From: G942493375 sp942493375
Lineage (GTDB): Bacteria; Armatimonadota; UBA5829
NCBI GenBank assembly: GCA_942493375.1
Contig: OW818698.1
Span: 5,146,001-5,210,000 of the forward strand
Direction of reading: 5' to 3'
DNA: 64,000 bases
Under the pieces are notes generated by a model that searched no databases, was not told where the DNA came from, and worked only from the letters and a program-made list of their open reading frames with translations. A program made the translations under genes and the position numbers. Below, piece after piece: positions 44,609 to 53,344 of the stretch (position 1 is the first letter of the stretch; every line of letters begins with the position of its first letter).

Positions 44609-46114
44609 TCATCCTATGATTCCCAACCGAATCACATTCCAGGACAGCTTTGGCAGTTTTGCGATCAGGCAGTTACCCTCACATTTAGCTCCGGTCAATG
44701 ATTTTGGCGTAACACAATCAGGATTCTCTGCTGTATTTACGGCTTCCAGGTTGTCGTTGAACAGGGTGGTGTGTTCTATTACTGTGTAGCTGTCTGCTAA
44801 TGCTCTTAGTTCTACATTCAACATAGAATCTTCTTCCTGGTTGCGGTTTAGGGCGAAGATGGTTATTTCGTTGGTTTCTTCATTCAGGTTGATGGATAGT
44901 GCCACTTCGGGGACATCGTCGAACTCTTTGGTGCTGTGTTTGGGGGAGTCTAATATGGAGTTCAGCACAGTGCCTCTGCCGTATTTGGATGCGTGCAGGT
45001 ACGGGTAGAATATGGTCTGTTTCCATGCCGAACCATTATTAGTTGTCATTATTGGGGCTATTACGTTTACCAACTGGGCCAGGCACGCCATTTTAACTCT
45101 GTCTGCATGATTCATTAGTTCTATCAACATTCCACCAACTACAAGGGCATCCGCCATGTTATAAATATCTTCAACAACAGGAGGCGCTACACTCCAGCGC
45201 TCTTGAGGTTGGATTGAACCGTGATACCACACGTTCCATTCATCAAATGAGAGCTGCATGGTCTTCTTTGATCTGGTTTTAGCTTTCACATAGTCGCATG
45301 CTGCGGAAACTGTATCTATGAAAGCTCCCATACCGATTGGGGCAGCCAGGAAACCAGCCAAATCGTTATCAGGATTTCCTATGTATGTGTGCAGCGAAAT
45401 GTAATCAACGTGCTCATAGGTATGCTCCAGAACTTCAGCTTCCCATGCTGGATAAGTAGACATAAAGCGTCCGGAGCTTCCGCAGGTAACGAGCTCTATG
45501 CTTGGGTCAGTGAGTTTCATAACCTTTGCAGACTCGCAGGCTATGCGGCCATATTCTGTGGCGGTCTTGTGGCCTATCTGCCAGGGACCGTCCATCTCGT
45601 TACCCAGGCACCAGACCTTGACGTTGTGGGGATCGGAATAACCGTGTTCTTTACGCAGATCGCTCCAGTAGCTTCCACCGGGATGGTTGCAGTATTCCAC
45701 CAGCGCACGAGCTTCATCCGGCCCTTTTGTGCCAAGGTTAACAGCCATCATTACTTCGCTGTCGACCTTCCTACACCAATCGGCGAACTCATTCGTGCCG
45801 AATTCGTTTGTCTCAGTCAAGAACCAGGCAAGCTCCAAGCGTTTGGGACGTCTGTCTTTCGGGCCCACACCATCCTCCCAATTGTAACCCGAGACAAAAT
45901 TGCCACCGGGATAACGAATAATGGGGACATCGAGTTCTTTGACCAGATCAATAACATCCCGCCGGAACCCATTTTCATCTGCAGTAGGATGCTCAGGCTC
46001 ATAAATGCCGTGGTAGACCGCTCTTCCCAGATGCTCAATGAATGATCCATACAGGCGTTTATCTACCTGACCTATAATAAAATCCTTATCTATGATTGCT
46101 TTTGTTGTATTCAT
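44609..46114 (-). CDS. GH51 alpha-L-arabinofuranosidase
   Basis: 501 residues from the ATG at 46114, with GAGG five bases upstream; the frame open further upstream lacks a site. GH51 hallmarks: RLYGSFIEHLGRAVYHGIY, IIRYPGGNFVSGYNWEDGVG, the acid/base Glu in VWCLGNEMDGPW, and the nucleophile Glu in LSFDEWNVWYHG. No signal peptide, so cytoplasmic removal of arabinose from imported oligosaccharides is likely. It shares the strand with the GH20/GH36/DUF4838 run; the 17-bp palindrome at 46140-46156 separates it from the STN gene. Confidence 0.96.
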   Translation of the reverse strand: MNTTKAIIDKDFIIGQVDKRLYGSFIEHLGRAVYHGIYEPEHPTADENGFRRDVIDLVKELDVPIIRYPGGNFVSGYNWEDGVGPKDRRPKRLELAWFLTETNEFGTNEFADWCRKVDSEVMMAVNLGTKGPDEARALVEYCNHPGGSYWSDLRKEHGYSDPHNVKVWCLGNEMDGPWQIGHKTATEYGRIACESAKVMKLTDPSIELVTCGSSGRFMSTYPAWEAEVLEHTYEHVDYISLHTYIGNPDNDLAGFLAAPIGMGAFIDTVSAACDYVKAKTRSKKTMQLSFDEWNVWYHGSIQPQERWSVAPPVVEDIYNMADALVVGGMLIELMNHADRVKMACLAQLVNVIAPIMTTNNGSAWKQTIFYPYLHASKYGRGTVLNSILDSPKHSTKEFDDVPEVALSINLNEETNEITIFALNRNQEEDSMLNVELRALADSYTVIEHTTLFNDNLEAVNTAENPDCVTPKSLTGAKCEGNCLIAKLPKLSWNVIRLGIIG

Positions 46115-46139
46115 GGGTACCTCATCTGGTTGTGTCACG

Positions 46140-46156
46140 GCAGGCTGGAAGCCTGC
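46140..46156. repeat. 17-bp palindrome, family C copy 2
   Basis: GCAGGCTGGAAGCCTGC, immediately followed by ATCACAATTT, between GH51 and the STN-domain gene. Confidence 0.8.
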
Positions 46157-46157
46157 A

Positions 46158-48104
46158 TCACAATTTGTCTTTCTTTATTAACGGTAGGTGTATGGTCCAT
46201 AGATCCTTCTTTGTGTTTCCATCCATATCTACTGTTACATCAAAAGTGTATTGAATCCCGCCAGTGTCTTTTATAACTTCCATTTCATTTATGGCTGCGG
46301 TTTTTGTGGATGCCTTTATTAATGCCTGGTTGTCTGCATTGCCAAAGTCCTTGCATTCCCACCAGGCTGTTCTAAGTCCGTATTGAAACATCTCTTTGAA
46401 GTATTGGCGCTGTTCTTTATTCAACATCGAAGTATCCAACCCATCTTCGGAGAAAAGCAACTTGCGTTGCCACGGATTTAACTGAAGATAGAAGCGCATA
46501 AGCCCCTCAGTATCGCGACGTTCCCAGAAGATCCCGATGGACTTGTCCAGGAGTGTGTCGCTGTTGATATTCTCTTCAATCTGTTCACGACTCAATGTTA
46601 CCATCTGTGCGTAAGTGTCGAGTGATAGAATATTGTTCTTTGTTATTTCTTTTCGCCATTCTTCTACCAATTCATCAGGTATCTGTGAGGTTCTCCTTCT
46701 GAACCAATCTCGCCTGCGCAGCTCAATTGTCGAACCGTGTTTTTCGTAATTGCACAGACAAGCCTTGCATAGATTTTTCAGTACCTTTGAGATTTCTGCT
46801 TTAGCTTCCGGTTTATAATCACCCAGTACAACTGCATAACTGTCCGAAACAATATTCATCTTTGATGCATCTGCAATGATCTTCTGCAACATTTGGTAGG
46901 ACAGTCTGGGATATGCCATATTCCCAATAGTCTTTGTAGCTGCTTCAATAGACTTCAACATATCATCAGTTAACTGTGCATTGATTTCCTTTGTCAGGTC
47001 AGCATCTAAAGGATAATCTAAAATCGGATCATACATAAAGTAGTAGTCTATATCTTTGTTGGCTGAACCGGCAACATCATACAGTTTGTCCATTCCTTCC
47101 TGGTAAGATTCATAGCCCCCTTTATCCATAGTCAGTGCTGACATGGCTAGGGAGGCCCTGACACTGGCGTTCTCCGATCCAGGATAGTAGAACCAACCAA
47201 CTTTGTGATGAGCAGTATGATCGTCTAAATGTATGGGGCTTCCAATACTGCCAAATGTACTCAATTGTGTGCGTTGAATGCTTTCATAACCTGGAAGTGC
47301 AGGGGTTACTTGAATAGCACAGCCAGGTAACCGTTTTTCCAAGTCGGCAGGGAGTGCTTCCGCTTTTCTCTGTATTTTGTCGTATTTCTCATATTCGCGG
47401 AGCACATCACAATATAGCAACTGGCTTGAACGTGATAGCGAATCATATGGTATCTGTGCATAATGATCACCACTCACAATCATCTCTTTTAAACCGCTAA
47501 ACTCTCCAATAAGTTGTGTTACTAATTGCGCGAATCCTGTCGAGGCACACATATACAGATATGGATCAGTCTCCTTCAATTTTGCTGCATCCGCATCAGA
47601 TAGCTTCGATGCTGCAGCAAATGAATCAAGCATTTCTGTTCTGCGTTTATGAACTTCCTGAGAAAGCTCATTTGCACGTTTATCGGCCTCTGCCTGCATT
47701 TTTGACAGAAGTTTTCGATCCAAATTCAGTGTATAGATACTGGAGGTTTTCTCTTCTTTCTGTGTCCATTTGAACTTCATTACCCGTGAAATGGAGTCCA
47801 TTAATTCTCCAAGGCTGACTCCTTTTACATAGACATTCATACGTCGGTCTCTGACTTGCCAGTCCTGTTTACTATATCCCGCGTGCAGTTCAACGCCAGA
47901 TTTCTTTGATAAATCAACCAGGATTGTCTTTACAGGAGTGTGCCATACTTCATAGTCGATTTTCTGTGCAAGGCGAGGATCGGATTCCTTATCTGCTGTG
48001 TATGTCCAAGGAATTTGTTCCAAGACCACTTTCTGTGCATGGCAAACAGCTGCAGACATAACAAAGACGCAAATAATACTGAATATATGGCGTGTATATT
48101 TCAT
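46158..48104 (-). CDS. Exported protein with STN/secretin-like N-terminal domain
   Basis: 648 residues from the ATG at 48104 (AAGGA nine bases upstream; signal peptide MKYTRHIFSIICVFVMSAAV then CHA). Residues about 30-120 have the STN-like pattern (VWHTPVKTILVDLSKKSGVE ... NVYVKGVSLGELMDSISRVM). The following 500 residues are Glu/Lys-rich helical and end with a beta-rich tail; no family recognised. It may anchor or regulate outer-membrane export or sense a substrate; a link to the adjacent glycosidases is only positional. Confidence 0.75.
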   Translation of the reverse strand: MKYTRHIFSIICVFVMSAAVCHAQKVVLEQIPWTYTADKESDPRLAQKIDYEVWHTPVKTILVDLSKKSGVELHAGYSKQDWQVRDRRMNVYVKGVSLGELMDSISRVMKFKWTQKEEKTSSIYTLNLDRKLLSKMQAEADKRANELSQEVHKRRTEMLDSFAAASKLSDADAAKLKETDPYLYMCASTGFAQLVTQLIGEFSGLKEMIVSGDHYAQIPYDSLSRSSQLLYCDVLREYEKYDKIQRKAEALPADLEKRLPGCAIQVTPALPGYESIQRTQLSTFGSIGSPIHLDDHTAHHKVGWFYYPGSENASVRASLAMSALTMDKGGYESYQEGMDKLYDVAGSANKDIDYYFMYDPILDYPLDADLTKEINAQLTDDMLKSIEAATKTIGNMAYPRLSYQMLQKIIADASKMNIVSDSYAVVLGDYKPEAKAEISKVLKNLCKACLCNYEKHGSTIELRRRDWFRRRTSQIPDELVEEWRKEITKNNILSLDTYAQMVTLSREQIEENINSDTLLDKSIGIFWERRDTEGLMRFYLQLNPWQRKLLFSEDGLDTSMLNKEQRQYFKEMFQYGLRTAWWECKDFGNADNQALIKASTKTAAINEMEVIKDTGGIQYTFDVTVDMDGNTKKDLWTIHLPLIKKDKL

Positions 48105-48318
48105 CGTTTCCATCCTTTTCAACGTGGGATTCAACAAATATGGTGTAAAAAGTTCCGTGTTGCTCATAGCTTGGGTGACACAAAGAGACTTGATGACGTA
48201 TTTTATTCCCGAATAGCAGAGTTGTCAAATAATATCAGCATTAGGGATGTGAGGAACGGAGTTTCGGATAGAACCACTTTACACTGGTGTTATGCACTGA
48301 ATATGATGGAACTGGATG

Positions 48319-48407
48319 GCAGGCTGGAAGCCTGCACCACAATCTACCGGTGATATTTTGTGATGCAGGCATCTTGCCTGCCGTTTCATCGCAGGCTGGA
48401 AGCCTGC
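48319..48407. repeat. Family C palindrome cluster
   Basis: Three palindromes within 90 bases (48319-48335, variant 48365-48381, 48391-48407), two of them with CACCACAAT alongside. They fill the 314-base gap between the STN gene start and the DUF4838 copy 4 stop (48105-48418), where no gene is seen. Confidence 0.75.
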
Positions 48408-48418
48408 ACCACAATTAC

Positions 48419-50680
48419 TTATCCTTTTACTGGAACAATAAATATCCTGTCGATTGAAATTGACTCAGCAGTGCTGGGGTCTCCTCCGGGGGCGGCCCAG
48501 AATATCAGTTTTTCGGATATATCGAATGTACCAAGCTTAATGGTCACATATTTACCATCGGGCATGGTTGATGCGTCTATTCCTATAGTGGGAGCGATGA
48601 TTTTCGTGGCGTCATCATACAGGCCTACTTCGAAGACCTTTCCGGACTTAGCGGGTTTGGTCACTTTGGCACTGACGTAGATGTCGGCTTTAGCTACTCC
48701 CAGCAGCACCAGTTGGAACAGCTTTTTCTGAATTGCCCAGTCAACATGGTTGCAAGGCATAACCAGGCATTTGCCATCAGACGCATCCGGGTCATTGGCC
48801 TGATATACCCATCTTTCACCCATTGGTGTTTCAAGGTCTTTGTCCTGGATATCGTACCACTCAGTATCAGCCAGGTTTGCACACTCTGCAGGCTTTTTGG
48901 CTGTCTTGGTCATATCCGGGTTCAAGTCTATACCGAGAATTGAATACATAATGGGTTGGCTTTCGCTGAAGTTATAATTATTGTTGGCTTTGCAATAGGC
49001 TCCGTATACATTGATGAAGTCTTTTCTGGTCTTGTATTTTAATACTCCGCTGTCAGCTATGCGTGTCCGGTAGTCCTCCGGGGATATCAACCACGCAACC
49101 TGAAACGCCAGTCTCTCAGCAAGGACTCTCGGTTCGTAGACAGGATCACCTGTAACGCTATCCAGTGCTGCGTTCAAGTATTTGAAGCACGTTATCATTT
49201 CATCGCTGGTCATCCAACTGTTATCATGCATAAAGCAGCCCAGTTTTACTTTCTTGTCGACTACCAGCTTTTCGGTGTACTTGAGGAAATCATAAATATG
49301 AGGAGCAGCAGGCTTTCCATAATATCCATCGAGGAACTCTTTGATTAATTTATCGGTGTCCTGGCTGGGGTCCCAGAGGAGTTTAGCTATCAGCCAGCCT
49401 TTAAGTCTGTCGAAACCGGAATTATAGTTGGCGGAATCACCCTGTTCAAAGATTCCCATTACGTTGTTTTCGGCAAAGACATTGATGTTATCACCCAGTA
49501 CATGGTAATTGGGGTGAGCGATGTGGTAGTTCAAAAAATTGCACGCATAGTCCCAGATAAACATCCGCTTAGAGATTTTCTTCCACTGGGTCAGATCCCT
49601 GTAGAAATCTTTGTTTGACTCACCCTTAAGGTTCTCAGCATAATTGCATTCAATAGAACACAACCGGATGATCATATTGTCTCTTGGTACGATGTCTTTG
49701 GGAATCCCTCTTGTATAAAGATAAGCCAGAGTCTCTACATAGAAACTTGGGTATTCCTTCTTTACAGCATCTGCTACCTGGTTGACTGCGTATAGCATTA
49801 ACCCGGATTGGCCACCATATTTCTCAGCCAGAGCGTTGCATTCTTCACACTGGCAATACTTGTAGTTGTCATTCTGGGAGACTGAGACTATACCTGTATC
49901 AGGATTTTCCTTGCATGCTTTCAGAGTGTTCTTTATCAGTTCAGCAATCATCTCTTTGTTGGACAAACACAGCTGATTTACTCCGGATAAACGTTTACCC
50001 TCGGAATAGGTGAACCACTCAGGGTGGTCTTTGCCATAGACACTGTATGGTATGAGATTATCAAATGTATGGACGAACCCGATGAAACCCAGATGCCCAC
50101 CCATCTCAGGTGGGATCTTGTTGAAGTGACCGTTAAGTTTCATCTTAATCGGGTAAGTGGTATCAGTCATATTGGATCTGAAGTAGCTCTCCCTGATCGC
50201 GAACTTAGGGGTATACTTCCTGTTTATGCTGCCGATCTTTATGTCCTTAATACTGGGGACATACTCAGCGTCATAAGTCCACCACCTGCAGCCTAGATAA
50301 TCTTCCAGGAAAGTGTACACAGCGTAAAGTGTTCCCCGGGGACGATCTCCAGCCAATATGAGAGCGCCTGGCAGAGTCTTTATGATAATTCCATCCGACT
50401 TAAGCGTCTTCCAGTCGAAACCTTTGAGTAAACTCTTTGTGATACTGGTTTGACCAACATATATATTGACTTTACCTTTAGAGGAAGTCTCGGATACAGG
50501 CAATTCAATGCCTGATATAAGCTTGATGTACTTGGTAAACTCTCTTGCAGCATATTTTTCCGGTTCAGTAGCATCTTTACCCAGGACAACTACTGACTTG
50601 CTGGTTATGGAGAGTGAACTAGCAAGACATGATGTCGAAGCTAGAAGCAGAATACAGAGAATAGCGGATTTTAATAACAC
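48419..50680 (-). CDS. DUF4838 domain exported protein, putative glycosidase (copy 4)
   Basis: 753 residues from GTG at 50680, chosen because GAGG lies eight bases upstream and the signal peptide starts there (VLLKSAILCILLLASTSCLA); a longer frame to 50764 begins inside the upstream terminator hairpin. DUF4838 core features: CQCEECNALAEKYGGQSG, FYVETLAYLYTRG, IIRLCSIECNYAENL, GIFEQGDSANYNSGF. It is the most diverged of the four and, unlike the other three, on the minus strand, next to GH36, GH20 and GH51 genes. The C-terminal beta-domain ends FWAAPGGDPSTAE. Confidence 0.85.
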   Translation of the reverse strand: MLLKSAILCILLLASTSCLASSLSITSKSVVVLGKDATEPEKYAAREFTKYIKLISGIELPVSETSSKGKVNIYVGQTSITKSLLKGFDWKTLKSDGIIIKTLPGALILAGDRPRGTLYAVYTFLEDYLGCRWWTYDAEYVPSIKDIKIGSINRKYTPKFAIRESYFRSNMTDTTYPIKMKLNGHFNKIPPEMGGHLGFIGFVHTFDNLIPYSVYGKDHPEWFTYSEGKRLSGVNQLCLSNKEMIAELIKNTLKACKENPDTGIVSVSQNDNYKYCQCEECNALAEKYGGQSGLMLYAVNQVADAVKKEYPSFYVETLAYLYTRGIPKDIVPRDNMIIRLCSIECNYAENLKGESNKDFYRDLTQWKKISKRMFIWDYACNFLNYHIAHPNYHVLGDNINVFAENNVMGIFEQGDSANYNSGFDRLKGWLIAKLLWDPSQDTDKLIKEFLDGYYGKPAAPHIYDFLKYTEKLVVDKKVKLGCFMHDNSWMTSDEMITCFKYLNAALDSVTGDPVYEPRVLAERLAFQVAWLISPEDYRTRIADSGVLKYKTRKDFINVYGAYCKANNNYNFSESQPIMYSILGIDLNPDMTKTAKKPAECANLADTEWYDIQDKDLETPMGERWVYQANDPDASDGKCLVMPCNHVDWAIQKKLFQLVLLGVAKADIYVSAKVTKPAKSGKVFEVGLYDDATKIIAPTIGIDASTMPDGKYVTIKLGTFDISEKLIFWAAPGGDPSTAESISIDRIFIVPVKG

Positions 50681-50727
50681 TGATGTAACCTCAAATTTCA
50701 GAGTTTGATGATGATATGTTACCACAA

Positions 50728-50762
50728 GATAAATCCCTCCAGATAGCCCGGAGGGATTTATC
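50728..50762 (-). terminator. 13-bp inverted repeat after the GH36 gene
   Basis: GATAAATCCCTCC (50728-50740) pairs perfectly with GGAGGGATTTATC (50750-50762), nine-base loop. On the minus strand it lies 33 bases after the GH36 stop, separating it from DUF4838 copy 4; the T-run is weak. Confidence 0.7.
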
Positions 50763-50794
50763 ATATGGGATTAGATGTTGACTGGATTGCTACT

Positions 50795-53314
50795 CTATTG
50801 AACAGCTAGACTCCACTTCGTCCCGTTGCCTTTGCTGGTTATTTGAATCAAGCGAGAACCATTGGCAGATAGAGTAACGACTGCCTCCTGGTCATCTACA
50901 AGCGCGGAACACTTTGAATCGAATGGAATTCCGGCTATTACGATGCTGCCTGACTGGTCTTCTGGACGGTTCAACTCACCGGTCAGTTTGTGACTGGCGT
51001 CATCCCAAGCCACATTTGAAAGCTCACTGCCTCCGCTCTGGTGGAATGTGGTGCCAATCGGCCACGGGTGATTTCTGGGTTTCCGTATAACCAGTAGTTT
51101 GACAGCAGGTGCTCCGAATACAATATCCAGCATCCCGGGTTCTGATCTGTCTACAAGTGAAGTCAAATCCCCAAGGTGTGTGTACGCACCAGCAGGAAGT
51201 TTGGGAATGGGAATCTCTCCAAGGAACTGGCAGGACCAGAACTCATGTGCCCAGTAGGAGGAATCAGGGGACAGTCCGATAATATCAAATGGTACCTCGA
51301 AACGTCTTGGTGTCACATATCCATTCGATGCGATATCCGGGTCCGCAATATTGAACACTGCAACCAAATCCCATTCATCCCAGTCAGCTACTACATGGTT
51401 GTGCCATACATTGGCGCCTTGTGGATGGCTTCGGTGGTCTGCTGCTATTCGGGTTCCCTGGGCAGAGTCGTAAGCCAATGAGCTAATTTTTATAGGGTAG
51501 AATAGATCCACAGCTTTTGCGCTGGTAACTGCTGCAGGCATGGCTGATAGCAGCACCTGCCAGCGATCTTCCTGCAGATGCATCAAATTTTCACTTATGT
51601 CTACATGTCCACCCATCATAAATGTTGTGGTTGACCTTACCCTTGCTTCTTCAAGTGTGCCTGGCAGCCCTACCACAATACACGATGGCTGAACCAGCCC
51701 AAGCTTGCTGTTCTTGTACCTGTTTGTTGCCACCGCCATATAGACATTTCTCAGATGCCCGAGATTGGATTCAGTGTTGCCTGTGTCGTTATTGCCATAG
51801 ATCAACTTGAATAACCCAAGGCCGCCCATGTGGGTGCTGGTGCAGTTGATCACCAGGCCTTCTTCTCCCTGGGAGTTCATAGCATCCTGGACAACTTCGG
51901 CTACGTTACGGAACGCTTCCAATGAGTCTGCAGCAGCTATGCTGGGATCGTGAAAGTGTCCGGATGTTCGGAGGTTACCGCCGAAATCCCACTTTAGGAA
52001 TCTTACTCCACGCTCTGCCAGGGATTCTATGCTCTTTTTGATCCAGTCTACAGCACCAGGATGTGTGGCGTCCAGATTGTAAACATCATAGTGAGGTTGC
52101 CAAAACCACTTGTAGTCAGTGTGTGGCTTACCTGACTCATCCGACAACAGCCACTCAGGATGTTCATTGTAAATTGGATGGTCTGCCGATATACAAGTAA
52201 ATCCACTCCAGACTCCCAGCTCAAATCCAATTTCCTTCAAACCATCAGATAGATACTTCAGACCGTGGGAAAACCTTTCGTTTTCTTCGAAGTAACAGGC
52301 GATGTCACCCTTTTCCCATCCAAGATCTACCTGTATATAGCGCAATCCGAGTTCATCCAGCTTACGCTCTTTTGCAACACGAGCTGTTTCCAGGATCAAG
52401 TTTTCCGTTACCCCCAACCGGTAAGGATACCAACTGCACCAGTTGGCAAAGGGGTCGGGTAAGTCCTTTATCTTATAACGCTGCGCAAGTCTATCCGCAT
52501 AATCATCCTGTATCTTGAAAGGATCCATGCCAATTTCTATGCAAAACTCCTCGAGTTCTAGAGTTTCTCCAGGTGTAACAGGAATTCCGCCACCCGGTAT
52601 TGAGACGTTCCATGCGGTAATTCGGTCCTCATCACTCAATGCAGGAACTTCATAAAGCATCTTGGAAAAAACAGCCCAAGCTCCATCCACATTGTCCATT
52701 CCGTCCTGTTTACGCTGAGATTGCACTTCAGATCCACCACCAATAGCGCCATACCATCTGTCGTAGCTCTCAAATCCAACCAGCAGTCCAACCTGATCAT
52801 TCGGATTATAAACTACCGATATCCCGCGCGATTGGAAGCTTCTCTTGGCTCCTCCAAGAGAATGCAACCCATCGCATCCTGACAATATTTGAGCAATGCT
52901 GCGGACCTGGCCGGCTGTGTCGGCATTTTCCATGATCCGCACTTCACCTAAATTGCTGCCGATGTCAAAAGATGCATTTGGGACACCTTGAGTCGTTAAC
53001 AGGTCAATATGATCAAAGGTGACAGTTGAAGAGCTGGTATTGGTTATTTTACTGGTAAATAGAACCCGTGTTTCATTAATCTGCTGGATAGTCTGCTCAA
53101 CAGCAATCGGGCAGTCCGGATTTTCCCAGCGAAGATGCCATTCTCCTTCGATAGACTGGCTGAATGCTTCCAGACGCATTGTGTAAAGGCAGTTAGCTGC
53201 TGTGATTTTAGTTACAGCAGGACCAATTTTGAAACCATCCCAACCGGCAGCAGAGATTGATACACCATTGGAATCTACGCCAACCCGAATACCCAATTGC
53301 TTTGAATTATACAA
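50795..53314 (-). CDS. GH36-type alpha-galactosidase-like glycosidase
   Basis: 839 residues from a TTG (AAAGG about nine bases upstream). GH36/27 barrel features: FANWCSWYPYRLGVTENLI, LRYIQVDLGWEKGDIACYFE, ELGVWSGFTCISADHPIY, a nucleophile Asp in RFLKWDFGGNL, and a later Asp in IYGNNDTGNTESN. The N-terminal beta-sandwich (WDGFKIGPAV ...) and C-terminal domain complete the usual GH36 layout. No signal peptide, so cytoplasmic. Confidence 0.88.
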   Translation of the reverse strand: MYNSKQLGIRVGVDSNGVSISAAGWDGFKIGPAVTKITAANCLYTMRLEAFSQSIEGEWHLRWENPDCPIAVEQTIQQINETRVLFTSKITNTSSSTVTFDHIDLLTTQGVPNASFDIGSNLGEVRIMENADTAGQVRSIAQILSGCDGLHSLGGAKRSFQSRGISVVYNPNDQVGLLVGFESYDRWYGAIGGGSEVQSQRKQDGMDNVDGAWAVFSKMLYEVPALSDEDRITAWNVSIPGGGIPVTPGETLELEEFCIEIGMDPFKIQDDYADRLAQRYKIKDLPDPFANWCSWYPYRLGVTENLILETARVAKERKLDELGLRYIQVDLGWEKGDIACYFEENERFSHGLKYLSDGLKEIGFELGVWSGFTCISADHPIYNEHPEWLLSDESGKPHTDYKWFWQPHYDVYNLDATHPGAVDWIKKSIESLAERGVRFLKWDFGGNLRTSGHFHDPSIAAADSLEAFRNVAEVVQDAMNSQGEEGLVINCTSTHMGGLGLFKLIYGNNDTGNTESNLGHLRNVYMAVATNRYKNSKLGLVQPSCIVVGLPGTLEEARVRSTTTFMMGGHVDISENLMHLQEDRWQVLLSAMPAAVTSAKAVDLFYPIKISSLAYDSAQGTRIAADHRSHPQGANVWHNHVVADWDEWDLVAVFNIADPDIASNGYVTPRRFEVPFDIIGLSPDSSYWAHEFWSCQFLGEIPIPKLPAGAYTHLGDLTSLVDRSEPGMLDIVFGAPAVKLLVIRKPRNHPWPIGTTFHQSGGSELSNVAWDDASHKLTGELNRPEDQSGSIVIAGIPFDSKCSALVDDQEAVVTLSANGSRLIQITSKGNGTKWSLAVQ

Positions 53315-53344
53315 CTATGCACAACCTTTCCGAGAAATATTATG

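Noticed and set aside
45389..46045. 218-codon plus-strand ORF
   Set aside because: Antisense to GH51 with intact catalytic motifs.
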